A stretch of 64,000 bases of DNA. It comes from Pisaster brevispinus (lineage: Eukaryota > Echinodermata > Asteroidea > Forcipulatida > Asteriidae). The stretch spans positions 16,648,742 through 16,712,741 of the forward strand of contig JAMKCF010000003.1 in assembly GCA_023634235.1 (NCBI GenBank). The letters run 5' to 3'. The notes below the pieces were generated by a model. That model was not told the origin of the DNA and did no database searches. It saw nothing but the letters and a program-made list of their open reading frames with translations. The position numbers and the translations under genes are program-made. This document shows positions 25,025-38,223 of this stretch, one piece after another; the stretch's first letter is position 1, and every line of letters begins with the position of its first letter.

Positions 25025-27200
25025 TATGGCGTATGAATTTCGCTCATCTTTGCGTTGAACAGATAGCACAGTGGTTGGGAGATAGTTTCTTGTAGATCGG
25101 GACCCAGGTTCGAATCCCGGCAGGGTCCTTGATTTACTTTTTCTTTTTTATAAGTCTAAGGATTTGAATCATGATATCACTTATTAGGTAGGAATTTCGC
25201 TTGTCTTTGCGTGGAACAGATAGCCCAGTGGTTGGGAGATAGTTTCTGGTGGAACGGGACCCAGGTTCGAATCAGGGCGGTGTCCTTGATTCACTTTTTC
25301 CTTTTTTCTGAGTCTAAAGATTTAAATCATGATTTCACTTATGATATAGGAATTTCGCTTGTCTTTGCGTGGAACAGATAGCCCAGTGGTTGGGATATAG
25401 TTTCTGGTGGATCGGGACCCCGGTTCGAATCCCGGCAGTGTCCTTGATCTTCTTTTTCTTTTTTTCTGAGTCTAAAGTTTTGAATCATGATTTCACTTAG
25501 GAGGTTGGAATTTCGATTGTCTTTGCGTTGAACAGATAGCCCAGTGGTTTGGAGATAGTTTCTGGTGGATCAGGACCACGGTTCGAATCACGATAAGGTC
25601 CTTGATCCCCCCTTTTTTTCTGAGTTCAAAAATTTGAATCATGATTTCACTTATGAGGTAGGAATTTCGCTTGTCTTTGCGTGGAACAGATAGCTCAGTG
25701 GTGGATCGGGACCCCGGTTCGAATCCCGGCAGTGTCCTTGATCTTCTTTTTCTTTTTTTCTGAGTCTATGGATTTGAATCATGATTTCAATTTTGACGTA
25801 TGGATTTCGCTTGTCTTTGCGTGGAACACATAGCCCAGTGGTTGGGATATAATTTCTGGTGGATCGGGACCACGGTTCGAATCCCGACAAGGTCCTTGAT
25901 TCACTTTTTCTTTTTTCTGAGTCTAAAGATTTAAATCATGATTTCACTTATGAGGTAGGAATTTCGCTTGTCTTTGCGTGGAACAGATAGCCCAGTGGTT
26001 GGGAGATAGTTTCTGGTGGATCGGGACCCCAGTTCGAATCCCGGCAGGGTCCTTGATTCACTTTTTTTTCTGAGTCTAAAGATTTGAATCATGAAATCAC
26101 TTATGTGGTAGGAATTTCGCTTGTCTTTGCGAGGAACACAAAGCCCAGTGGATGTGAGATAGTTTCAGGTAGTTTGGGACCACGGTTCTAATCCCGGCAG
26201 TGTCCTTGATTCACTTTTTTTCTGAGTCTAAAGATTTGAATCATGATTTCACTTATGTGGTAGGAATTTCGCTTGTCTTTGCGTGGAACACAAAGCCCAG
26301 TGGTTTGGACATAGTTTCTGGTGGATCAGGACCACGGTTCGAATCTCGGTGAGGTCCTTGATCCCCCTTTTTTTCTGAGTCTAAAAATTTGAATCATGAT
26401 TTTACTGATGAGGTAGGAATTTTGCTTGTCTTCGCGTGGAACAGATAGCTCAGTGGTTGGGAAATAGTTTCTGGTGTGTCGGGACCACGGTTCGAATCCT
26501 GGAAGTGTCCTTAATTCACTTTTTCCTTTTTCTGAGTCTAAAGATTTGAATCATGATTTCAATTATGAGGTAGGAATTTCGCTTGTCTTTGCGTGGAACA
26601 GATAGCCCACTGGTTGGGAGAAAGTTTCTGGTGGATCGGGACCACGGTTCGAATCCCGAAAAGATCCTTGATTCACTTTTTCTTTTTTCTAAGTCTTTAG
26701 ATTTGAATCATGATTACACTTATCATGATTTCACTTCAATATCGCTTGTCTTTGCGTGGAACAGATAGCCCATTGGTTGGGAGATAGTTTCTGGTGGATC
26801 GGGACCCCAGTTCGAATCCCGTCAAGGTCCTTGATTCACTTTTTCTTTTTTCTAAGTCTAAGTATTTGAATCATGATTTCACTTATGACGTATGAATTTC
26901 GCTTGTCTTTGCGTGGAACAGATAGCCCACTGGTTGGGAGAAAGATTCTGGTGGATCGGGACCACGGTTCGAATCCCGAAAAGGTCCTTGATTGACTTTT
27001 CTTTTTGCTAAGTCTTTAGATTTGAATCATGATTACACTCATCATGATTTCACTTCAATTTCGCTTGTCTTTGCGTGGAATAGATAGCCCAGTGGTTGGG
27101 AGATAGTTCCTGGTGGGTCGGGACCACGGTTCGAATCCCGGCAGGGTCCTTGGATTCACTTTTTTTCTAAGTCTTTAGATTTGAATCATGATTTCATTTA
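23555..27200 (+). repeat. 3.9-kb higher-order region, copy 1
   Basis: Parts of this region recur at 27439-31120: 23555-24634 at offset 3884-3885, about 24820-25525 at offset 4674, and about 26281-27200 at offset 3919. It includes the CGTAG arm, the CTGTTATTCTAAG linker, an 18-bp inter-box deletion monomer at 25691 and the doubled TCATGAT linkers from about 26700. No unique DNA is present. Confidence 0.84.
25691..25726 (+). repeat. 18-bp inter-box deletion unit
   Basis: Box A TAGCTCAGTGG at 25691 is followed by box B GGTTCGAATCC at 25716, a spacing of 25 instead of 43. The missing 18 bp lie between TGG direct repeats and remove the D-arm 3' side and the anticodon arm. Confidence 0.8.
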
Positions 27201-30200
27201 TGAGGTAAGAATGTCGCATGTCTTTGCGTGGAACAAATAGCCAAGTGGTTGGGAGATAGTTTCTGGTGGATCGGGACCCCGGTTCGAATCCCGACAAGGC
27301 TTTGATTCACTTTTTCTTTTTCTGAGTCAAACGATTTGAATCATGATTTCACTTATGTGGTAGGAATTTCGTTTGTCTTTGCGTGGAACACTTAGCCCAG
27401 TGGTTGTGAGATAGTTTCTGGTGGATCGGGACCACGGTTCGAATCCCGGCAGGGTCGTAGATTCACTTTTTTTTCTGAGTCTAAAGATTTGAATCATGAT
27501 TTCACTTATGTGGTAGGAATTTCGCTTGTCTTTGCGTGGAACACATAGCCCAGTGGTTGGGAGATAGTTTCTGGTGGATCGGGACCACGCTTCGAATCCC
27601 GGCAAAGTCCTTGATTAACTTTTTTTTTTTTTTGAGTCTAAAGATTTGAATCATGATTTCACTTATGACGTATGAATTTCGCTGGTCTTAGCGTGGAACA
27701 GATAGCCCAGTGGTTGGGAGATAGTTTCTGGTGGATCGGGACCACGGTTCGAATCCCGACAAGGTCCTTGATTCACTTTTTCTGTTATTCTAAGTCTAAG
27801 GATTTGAATCATCATTTCACTTATGAGGTAAGAATGTCGCATGTCTTTGCGTGGAACAAATAGCCAAGTGGTTGGGAGATAGTTTCTGGTGGATCGGGAC
27901 CCCGGTTCGAATCCCGACAAGGCTTTGATTCACTTTTTCTTTTTCTGAGTCAAACGATTTGAATCATGATTTCACTTATGTGGTAGGAATTTCGTTTGTC
28001 TTTGCGTGGAACACTTAGCCCAGTGGTTGTGAGATAGTTTCTGGTGGATCGGGACCACGGTTCGAATCCCGACAAGGTCCTTGATTCACTTTTTTTTTCT
28101 GAGTCTAATGATTTGAATCATGATTTCACTTATGACGTAAGAATTTCGCTTGTCTTTGCGTGGAACACTTAGCCCAGTGGTTGGGAGATAGTTTCTGGTG
28201 GATCGGGACCACGGTTCGAATCCCGACAAGGTCCTTGATTCACTTTTTTTTCTGAGTCTAATGATTTGAATCATGATTTCACTTATGACGTAAGAATTTC
28301 GCTTGTCTTTGCGTGGAACAGACAGCCCAGTGGTTGGGAGATAGTTTCTGGTGGATCGGGACCACGGTTCGAATCCCGACAAGGTCCTTGATTCACTTTT
28401 TCTTTTTTTCTGAGTCTAAAGATTTAAATCATGATTTCACTTATGATATAGGAATTTCGCTTGTCTTTGCGTGGAACAGATAGCCCAGTGGTTGGGAGAT
28501 AGTTTCTGGTGGATCGGGACCACGGTTCGAATCCCGACAAGGTCCTTGATTCACTTTTTCTTTTTTTCTGAGTCTAAAGATTTAAATCATGATTTCACTT
28601 ATGATATAGGAATTTCGCTTGTCTTTGCGTGGAACAGATAGCCCAGTGGTTGGGAGATAGTTTCTGGTGGATCGGGACCCCAGTTCGAATCCCGGCAAAG
28701 TCCTTGATTAACTTTTTCTTTTCTTTGAGTCTAAAGATTTGAATCATGATTTCACTTATGACGTATGAATTTCGCTGGTCTTAGCGTGGAACAGATAGCC
28801 CAGTGGTTGGGAGATAGTTTCTGGTGGATCGGGACCACGGTTCGAATCCCGACAAGGTCCTTGATTCACTTTTTCTGTTATTCTAAGTCTAAGGATTTGA
28901 ATCATCATTTCACTTATGAGGTAAGAATGTCGCATGTCTTTGCGTGGAACAAATAGCCAAGTGGTTGGGAGATAGTTTCTGGTGGATCGGGACCACGGTT
29001 CGAATCCCGACAAGGTCCTTGATTCACTTTTTTTTCTGAGTCTAATGATTTGAATCATGATTTCACTTATGACGTAAGAATTTCGCTTGTCTTTGCGTGG
29101 AACAGACAGCCCAGTGGTTGGGAGATAGTTTCTGGTGGATCGGGACCACGGTTCGAATCCCGACAAGGTCCTTGATTCACTTTTTCTTTTTTTCTGAGTC
29201 TAAAGATTTAAATCATGATTTCACTTATGATATAGGAATTTCGCTTGTCTTTGCGTGGAACAGATAGCCCAGTGGTTGGGAGATAGTTTCTGGTGGATCG
29301 GGACCACGGTTCGAATCCCGACAAGGTCCTTGATTCACTTTTTCTTTTTTTCTGAGTCTAAAGATTTAAATCATGATTTCACTTATGATATAGGAATTTC
29401 GCTTGTCTTTGCGTGGAACAGATAGCCCAGTGGTTGGGAGATAGTTTCTGGTGGATCGGGACCCCAGTTCGAATCCCGGCAAAGTCCTTGATTAACTTTT
29501 TCTTTTTTTTGAGTCTAAAGATTTGAATCATGATTTCACTTATGACGTATGAATTTCGCTGGTCTTAGCGTGGAACAGATAGCCCAGTGGTTGGGAGATA
29601 GTTTCTGGTGGATCGGGACCACGGTTCGAATACCGACAAGGTCCTTGATTCACTTTTTCTGTTATTCTAAGTCTAAGGATTTGAATCATGATTTCGCTTA
29701 TGGCGTATGAATTTCGCTCATCTTTGCGTGGAACAGATAGCACAGTGGTTGGGAGATAGTTTCTTGTAGATCGGGACCCAGGTTCGAATCCCGGCAGGGT
29801 CCTTGATTTACTTTTTCTTTTTTATAAGTCTAAGGATTTGAATCATGATGTCACTTATTAGGTAGGAATTTCGCTTGTCTTTGCGTGGAACAGATAGCCC
29901 AGTGGTTGGGAGATAGTTTCTGGTGGAACGGGACCCAGGTTCGAATCATGGCGGTGTCCTTGATTCACTTTTTCCTTTTTTCTGAGTCTAAAGATTTAAA
30001 TCATGATTTCACTTATGATATAGGAATTTCGCTTGTCTTTGCGTGGAACAGATAGCCCAGTGGTTGGGATATAGTTTCTGGTGGATCGGGACCCCGGTTC
30101 GAATCCCGGCAGTGTCCTTGATCTTCTTTTTCTTTTTTTCTGAGTCTAAAGTTTTGAATCATGATTTCACTTAGGAGGTTGGAATTTCGATTGTCTTTGC

Positions 30201-31120
30201 GTGGAACACAAAGCCCAGTGGTTTGGACATAGTTTCTGGTGGATCAGGACCACGGTTCGAATCTCGGTGAGGTCCTTGATCCCCCTTTTTTTTCTGAGTC
30301 TAAAAATTTGAATCATGATTTCACTGATGAGGTAGGAATTTTGCTTGTCTTTGCGTGGAACAGATAGCTCAGTGGTTGGGAAATAGTTTCTGGTGTGTCG
30401 GGACCACGGTTCGAATCCTGGAAGTGTCCTTAATTCACTTTTTCCTTTTTCTGAGTCTAAAGATTTGAATCATGATTTCAATTATGAGGTAGGAATTTCG
30501 CTTGTCTTTGCGTGGAACAGATAGCCCACTGGTTGGGAGAAAGTTTCTGGTGGATCGGGACCACGGTTCGAATCCCGAAAAGATCCTTGATTCACTTTTT
30601 CTTTTTTCTAAGTCTTTAGATTTGAATCATGATTACACTTATCATGATTTCACTTCAATATCGCTTGTCTTTGCGTGGAACAGATAGCCCATTGGTTAGG
30701 AGATAGTTTCTGGTGGATCGGGACCCCAGTTCGAATCCCGTCAAGGTCCTTGATTCACTTTTTCTTTTTTCTAAGTCTAAGTATTTGAATCATGATTTCA
30801 CTTATGACGTATGAATTTCGCTTGTCTTTGCGTGGAACAGATAGCCCACTGGTTGGGAGAAAGATTCTGGTGGATCGGGACCACGGTTCGAATCCCGAAA
30901 AGGTCCTTGATTGACTTTTCTTTTTGCTAAGTCTTTAGATTTGAATCATGATTACACTCATCATGATTTCACTTCAATTTCGCTTGTCTTTGCGTGGAAT
31001 AGATAGCCCAGTGGTTGGGAGATAGTTCCTGGTGGGTCGGGACCACGGTTCGAATCCCGGCAGGGTCCTTGGATTCACTTTTTTTCTAAGTCTTTAGATT
31101 TGAATCATGATTTCATTTAT
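27201..31120 (+). repeat. 3.9-kb higher-order region, copy 2 (rearranged)
   Basis: This is the second copy of the 23.5-27.2 kb region. Relative to copy 1 it lacks about 755 bp, equivalent to 25526-26281 (about five monomers, one of them short), and carries an extra local repeat at an offset of about 1093 around 27663 and 28756. The joins fall between matching monomer positions, as expected for unequal exchange. Confidence 0.82.
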
Positions 31121-34100
31121 GAGGTAGGAATTTCGCTTGTCTTTGGTGGAACAATTAGCCCAGTGGTTGGGAGATAGTTTCTGGTGGATCGGGACCCCAG
31201 TTCGAATCCCGGCAGGGTCCTTGATTTACTTTTTCTTTTGTCTAAGTCTAAAGATTTGAATCATGATTTCACTTATGACGTATGAATTTCGCTTGTCTTT
31301 GCGTGGAACAGATAGCCCAGTGGTTGGGAGATAGTTTCTGGTGGATCGGGACCCCAGTTCGAATCCCGGCAGGGTCCTTGATTCACTTTTTTTTCAGAGT
31401 CTAAAGATATGAATCATGATTTGACTCATGTGTTAGGAATTTCGCTTGTCTTTGCGTGGAACACATAGCCCAGTGGTTGGGAGATAGTTTCTGGTGGATC
31501 GGGACCACGGTTCGAATCCCGACAAGGTCCTTGATTCACTTTTGTTTCTGAGTCTAAAGATTTGAATCATGAAATCACTTATGTGGTAGGAATTTCGCTT
31601 GTCTTTGCGAGGAACACAAAGCCCAGTGGATGTGAGATAGTTTCAGGTAGTTTGGGACCACGGTTCTAATCCCGGCAGTGTCCTTGATTCACTTTTTTTC
31701 TGAGTCTAAAGATTTGAATCATGATTTCACTTATGTGGTAGGAATTTCGCTTGTCTTTGCGTGGAACACAAAGCCCAGTGGTTTGGACATAGTTTCTGGT
31801 GGATCAGGACCACGGTTCGAATCTCGGTGAGGTCCTTGATCCCCCTTTTTTTCTGAGTCTAAAAATTTGAATCATGATTTCACTGATGAGGTAGGAATTT
31901 TGCTTGTCTTTGCGTGGAACAGATAGCTCAGTGGTTGGGAGATAGTTTCTGGTGTGTCGGGACCACGGTTCGAATCCTGGAAGTGTCCTTAATTCACTTT
32001 TTCCTTTTTCTGAGTCTAAAGATTTGAACCATGATTTCAATTATGAGGTAGGAATTTCGCTTGTCTTTGCGTGGAACAGATAGCCCACTGGTTGGGAGAA
32101 AGTTTCTGGTGGATCGGGACCACGGTTCGAATCCCGAAAAGATCCTTGATTCACTTTTTCTTTTTTCTAAGTCTTTAGATTTGAATCATGATTACACTTA
32201 TCATGATTTCACTTCAATATCGCTTGTCTTTGCGTGGAACAGATAGCCCATTGGTTGGGAGATAGTTTCTGGTGGATCGGGACCCCAGTTCGAATCCCGT
32301 CAAGGTCCTTGATTCACTTTTTCTTTTTTCTAAGTCTAAGTATTTGAATCATGATTTCACTTATGACGTATGAATTTCGCTTGTCTTTGCGTGGAACAGA
32401 TAGCCCACTGGTTGGGAGAAAGATTCTGGTGGATCGGGACCACGGTTCGAATCCCGAAAAGGTCCTTGATTGACTTTTCTTTTTTCTAAGTCTTTAGATT
32501 TGAATCATGATTACACTCATCATGATTTCACTTCAATTTCGCTTGTCTTTGCGTGGAACAGATAGCCCATTGGTTGGGAGATAGTTTCTGGTGGATCGGG
32601 ACCCCAGTTCGAATCCCGTCAAGGTCCTTGATTCACTTTTTCTTTTTTCTAAGTCTAAGTATTTGAATCATGATTTCACTTATGACGTATGAATTTCGCT
32701 TGTCTTTGCGTGGAACAGATAGCCCACTGGTTGGGAGAAAGATTCTGGTGGATCGGGACCACGGTTCGAATCCCGAAAAGGTCCTTGATTGACTTTTCTT
32801 TTTTCTAAGTCTTTAGATTTGAATCATGATTACACTCATCATGATTTCACTTCAATTTCGCTTGTCTTTGCGTGGAATAGATAGCCCAGTGGTTGGGAGA
32901 TAGTTCCTGGTGGGTCGGGACCACGGTTCGAATCCCGGCAGGGTCCTTGATTCACTTTTTTTCTAAGTCTTTAGATTTGAATCATGATTTCATTTATGAG
33001 GTAGGAATTTCGCTTGTCTTTGGTGGAACAATTAGCCCAGTGGTTGGGAGATAGTTTCTGGTGGATCGGGACCCCAGTTCGAATCCCGGCAGGGTCCTTG
33101 ATTTACTTTTTCTTTTGTCTAAGTCTAAAGATTTGAATCATGATTTCACTTATGACGTATGAATTTCGCTTGTCTTTGCGTGGAACAGATAGCCGAGTGG
33201 TTGGTAGATAGTTTCTGGTGGGTCGGGACCACGGTTCGAATCCTGGAAGTGTCCTTAATTCAATTTTTTCCTTTTTCTGAGTCTAAAGATTTGAATCATG
33301 ATTTCACTTATGAGGTAGGAACTTCGCTTGTCTTTGCGTGGAACAGATAGCCAAGTGGTTGGGAGATAGTTTCTGGTGGATCGGGACCCCAGTTCGAATC
33401 CCGACAAGGTCCTTGATTCACTTTTTCTTTTTTCTGAGTCTAAAGATTTGAATCATGATTTCACTTATGTGGTAGGAATTTCGCTTGTCTTTACGTGGAA
33501 CACAAAGCCCAGTGGTTGTGAGATAGTTTCTGGTGGTTTGGGACCACGGTTCTAATCCCGGCAGTGTCCTTGATTCACTTTTTCTTTTTTCTGAGTCTAA
33601 AGATTTGAATCATGATTTCACTTATGTGGTAGGAATTTCGCTTGTCTTTGCGTGGAACAGATAGCCAAGTGGTTGGGAGATAGTTTCTGGTGGATCGGGA
33701 CCCCAGTTCGAATCCCGACAAGGTCCTTGATTCACTTTTTCTTTTTTCTGAGTCTAAAGATTTGAATCATGATTTCACTTAAGTGGTAGGAATTTCGCTT
33801 GTCTTTACGTGGAACACAAAGCCCAGTGGTTGTGAGATAGTTTCTGGTGGTTTGGGACCACGGTTCTAATCCCGGCAGTGTCCTTGATTCACTTTTTCTT
33901 TTTTCTGAGTCTAAAGATTTGAATCATGATTTCACTTATGTAGTAGAAATTTTGCTTGTCTTTGCGTGGAACACGAAGCCCAGTGGTTTGGACATAGTTT
34001 CTCGTGGATCAGGACCACGGTTCGAATCCCGGTAAGGTCCTTGATCCCCCTTTTTTTCTGAGTCTAAAAATTTGAATTATGATTTCACTTATGAGGTAGG

Positions 34101-35086
34101 AATTTTGCTTGTCTTTGCGTGGAACAGATATCTCAGTGGTTGGGAGCTAGTTTCTGGTGGGTCGGGAACCCGGTTCCAATCCCGACAAGGTCCTAGATTC
34201 ACTTTATCTTTTTTCTGAGTCTAAAGAATTCAATCATGATTTCACTTATGAGGTAGGAATTTTGCTTGTCTTTGCGGGGAACAGATAGCCCAGTGGCTGG
34301 GAGATAGTTTCTGGTGGATCGGGACCCCGGTTCGAATCCCGGCAGGGTCCTTGATTCACTTTTTTTTTCTGAGTCTAAAGATTTGAATCATGATTTCACT
34401 TATGTGGTAGGAATTTCGCTTGTCTTTGCGTGGAACACATAGCCCAGTGGTTGGGAGATAGTTTCTGGTGGATCAGGACCACGGTTCGAATCCCAGTAAG
34501 GTCCTTGATCCCCTTTTTTCTTTTTTCTAAGTCTTTAGATTTGAATCATGATTTCAATTATGTGGTAGGAATTTCGCTTGTCTTTGCGTGGAACAAATAG
34601 CCCAGTGGTTGTGAGATAGTTTCTGGTTGTTTGGGACCACGGTTCTAATCCCGGCAGTGTCCTTGATTCACTTTTTCTTTTTTCTGAGTCTAAAGATTTG
34701 AATCATGATTTCACTAATGTGGTAGGAATTTCGCTTGTCTTTGCGTGGAACACAAAGCCCAGTGGTTTGGAGATAGTTTCTGGTGGATCGGGACCACGGT
34801 TCGAATCTCGGTAGGATCCTTAATCCACTTTTTCTTTTTTCTGAGTCTAAAGATTTGAACCATTTTTTCACTTATGAGGTAAGAATTTCGCATGTCTTTG
34901 CGTGGAACAGATAGCCAAGTGGTTGGGAGATAGTTTCTGGTGGATCGGGACCACGGTTCGAATCTCGGTAGGATCCTTAATCCACTTTTTCTTTTTTCTG
35001 AGTCTAAAGATTTGAACCATTTTTTCACTTATGAGGTAAGAATTTCGCATGTCTTTGCGTGGAACAGATAGGCCAGTGGTTGGTAG
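31121..35086 (+). repeat. Mixed array with two-monomer duplications
   Basis: A 319-bp dimer is duplicated at 32241-32559 and 32560-32878, and a 314-bp dimer at 33347-33660 and 33661-33974. Segment 30502 onward is repeated near 32061 at offset 1559. Damaged units with GGTTCTAATCC (for example 33548) sit beside intact ones. A variant linker GAACCATTTTTTC, which destroys the palindrome, appears near 34857 and 35014. No gene was found. Confidence 0.84.
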
Positions 35087-36783
35087 ATAGTTTCTGGTGG
35101 ATCAGGACCACGGTTCGAATCACGATAAGGTCCTTGAACCCCCCTTTTTTTCTGAGTCTAAAAATTTGAATTATGATTTCACTTATGAGGTAGGAATTTC
35201 GCTTGTCTTTGCGTGGAACAGATAGCTCAGTGGTGGATCGGGACCCCGGTTCGAATCCCGGCAGTGTCCTTGATCTTCTTTTTCTTTTTTTCTGAGTCTA
35301 TGGATTTGAATCATGATTTCAATTTTGACGTATGGATTTCGCTTGTCTTTGCGTGGAACACATAGCCCAGTGGTTGGGAGATAATCTCTGGTGAATCGCG
35401 ACCACGGTTCGAATCCGGACAAGGTCCTTGATTCACTTTTTCTTTTTTCTGAGTCTAAAGATTTAAATCATGATTTCACTTATGAGGTATGAATTTCGCT
35501 TGTCTTTGCGTGGAACAGATAGCCCAGTGGTTGTGAGATAGTTTCTGGTGGATCGGGACCACGGTTCGAATCTCCGTAGGATCCTTAATCCACTTTTTCT
35601 TTTTTCTGAGTCTAAAGATTTGAACAATTTTTTCACTTATAAGGTAAGAATTTGGCATGTCTTTGCGTGGAACAGATAGCCCAGTGGTTGGGAGATAGTT
35701 TCTGATGGATCGGGACCACGGTTCGAATCCCGGCAAGGTTCTTGATTCACTTTTTCTTTTTTCTAAGTCTTAAGATTTGAATCATGATTTCACTTATATT
35801 GTAGGAATTTCGCTTGTCTTTGCGTGGAACACAAAGCCCAGTGGTTTGGACATAGTTTCTGGTGGATCGGGACCACGGTTCGAATCCCGACAAGGTCCTT
35901 GATTCACTTTTTTTTCTGAGTCTAAAGATTTGAATCATGATTTCTAGTATGTGGTAGGAATTTCGCTTGTCTTTGCGAGGAACACAAAGCCCAGTGGATG
36001 TGAGATAGTTTCTGGTGGTTTGGGACCACGGTTTTAATCCCGGCAGTGTCCTTGATTCACTTTTTTTTTCTGAGTCTAAAGATTTGAATCATGATTTCAC
36101 TTATGTGGTAGGAATTTCGCTTGTCTTTGCGTGGAACACAAAGCCCAGTGGTTTGGACATAGTTTCTGGTGGATCAGGACCACGTTTCGAATCCCGGTGA
36201 GGTCCTTGATCACCCTTTTTTTCTGAGTCTAAAAATTTGAATCATGATTTCACTTATGAGGTAGGAATTTTGCTTGTCTTTGCGTGGAACAGATAGCTCA
36301 GTGTTGGGAGATAGTTTCTGGTGTGTCGGGACCACGGTTCGAATCCTGGAAGTGTCCTTAATTCACTTTTTCCTTTTTTTGAGTCTAAAGATTTGAATCA
36401 TGATTTCAATTATGAGGTAGGAATTTCGCTTGTCTTTGCGTGGAACAGATAGCCCAGTGGTTGGGAGATAGTTTCTGGTGGATCGGGACCCCAGTTCGAA
36501 TCCCGGCAGGGTCCTTGATTCACTTTTTCTTTATTTGTAATTCTTTAGATTTGAATCATGATTTCACTTATGTGGTAGGAATGTCGCTTGTCTTAGATAG
36601 CCCACTGGTTGGGAGAAAGTTTCTGGTGGATCGGGACCACGGTTCGAATCCCGAAAAGGTCCTTGATTCACTTTTTCTTTTTTCTAAGTCTTTAGATTTG
36701 AATCATGATTACACTTTTCATGATTTCACTTCAATTTCGCTTGTCTTTGCGTGGAACAGATAGCCCATTGGTTGGGAGATAGT
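35087..36783 (+). repeat. About 1.7-kb block, copied at 37735-39430
   Basis: This block matches 37735-39430 at offset 2648. It contains an 18-bp inter-box deletion unit (35223), double-damaged units near 35987-36040, and a monomer lacking about 10 bp upstream of box A near 36591. Small differences exist, such as CTCAGTGTTGG versus CTCAAGGTTGG near 36297/38945. Confidence 0.86.
35223..35258 (+). repeat. 18-bp inter-box deletion unit
   Basis: Same deletion as at 25691, with box A at 35223 and box B at 35248. It is carried inside the block copied to 37735-39430. Confidence 0.8.
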
Positions 36784-37750
36784 TCCTGGTGTGTCGGGAC
36801 CACGGTTCGAATCCTGGAAGTGTCCTTAATTCACTTTTTCCTTTTTCTGAGTCTAAAGATTTGAATCATGATTTCAATTATGAGGTAGGAATTTCGCTTG
36901 TCTTTGCGTGGAACAGATAGCCCAGTGGTTGGGAGATAGTTTCTGGTGGATCGGGACCCCAGTTCGAATCCCGGCAGGGTCCTTGATTCACTTTTTCTTT
37001 ATTTGTAATTCTTTAGATTTGAATCATGATTTCACTTATGTGGTAGGAATGTCGCTTGTCTTTGCGTGGAACAGATAGCCCACTGGTTGGGAGAAAGTTT
37101 CGGGTGGATCGGGACCACGGTTCGAATCCCGAAAAGGTCCTTGATTCACTTTTTCTTTTTTCTAAGTCTTTAGATTTGAATCATGATTACACTTATCATG
37201 ATTTCACTTCAATTTCGCTTGTCTTTGCGTGGAATAGATAGCCCAGTGGTTGGGAGATAGTTCCTGGTGTGTCGGGACCACGGTTCGAATCCTGGAAGTG
37301 TCCTTAATTCACTTTTTCCTTTTTCTGAGTCTAAAGATTTGAATCATGATTTCAATTATGAGGTAGGAATTTCGCTTGTCTTTGCGTGGAACAGATAGCC
37401 CAGTGGTTGGGAGATAGTTTCTGGTGGATCGGGACCCCAGTTCGAATTCCGGCAGGGTCCTTGATTCACTTTTTCTTTATTTGTAATTCTTTAGATTTGA
37501 ATCATGATTTCACTTATGTGGTAGGAATGTCGCTTGTCTTCGCGTGGAACAGATAGCCCACTGGTTGGGAGAAAGTTTCTGGTGGATCGGGACCACGGTT
37601 CGAATCCCGAAAAGGTCCTTGATTCACTTTTTCTTTTTTCTAAGTCTTTAGATTTGAATCATGATTACACTTATCATGATTTCACTTCAATTTCGCTTGT
37701 CTTTGCGTGGAACAGATAGCCCATTGGTTGGGAGATAGTTTCTGGTGGAT
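36604..37750 (+). repeat. About 1.15-kb block, copied at 41003-42149
   Basis: This block matches at offset 4399, with shared markers ATTACACTTTTCATG (36707/41106) and GTTTCGGGTGG (37097/41496). Inside it is a 478-bp three-monomer periodicity (37056 to 37534). Linkers are mostly the doubled-TCATGAT type. Confidence 0.84.
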
Positions 37751-37870
37751 CAGGACCACGGTTCGAATCACGATAAGGTCCTTGAACCCCGATTTTTTTC
37801 TGAGTCTAAAAATTTGAATTATGATTTCACTTATGAGGTAGGAATTTCGCTTGTCTTTGCGTGGAACAGA

Positions 37871-37906
37871 TAGCTCAGTGGTGGATCGGGACCCCGGTTC
37901 GAATCC
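37871..37906 (+). repeat. 18-bp inter-box deletion unit
   Basis: Copy of the 35223 unit at offset 2648, with box A at 37871 and box B at 37896. Confidence 0.8.
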
Positions 37907-38223
37907 CGGCAGTGTCCTTGATCTTCTTTTTCTTTTTTTCTGAGTCTATGGATTTGAATCATGATTTCAATTTTGACGTATGGATTTCGCTTGTCTTTGC
38001 GTGGAACACATAGCCCAGTGGTTGGGAGATAATCTCTGGTGAATCGCGACCACGGTTCGAATCCGGACAAGGTCCTTGATTCACTTTTTCTTTTTTCTGA
38101 GTCTAAAGATTTAAATCATGATTTCACTTATGAGGTATGAATTTCGCTTGTCTTTGCGTGGAACAGATAGCCCAGTGGTTGTGAGATAGTTTCTGGTGGA
38201 TCGGGACCACGGTTCGAATCTCC

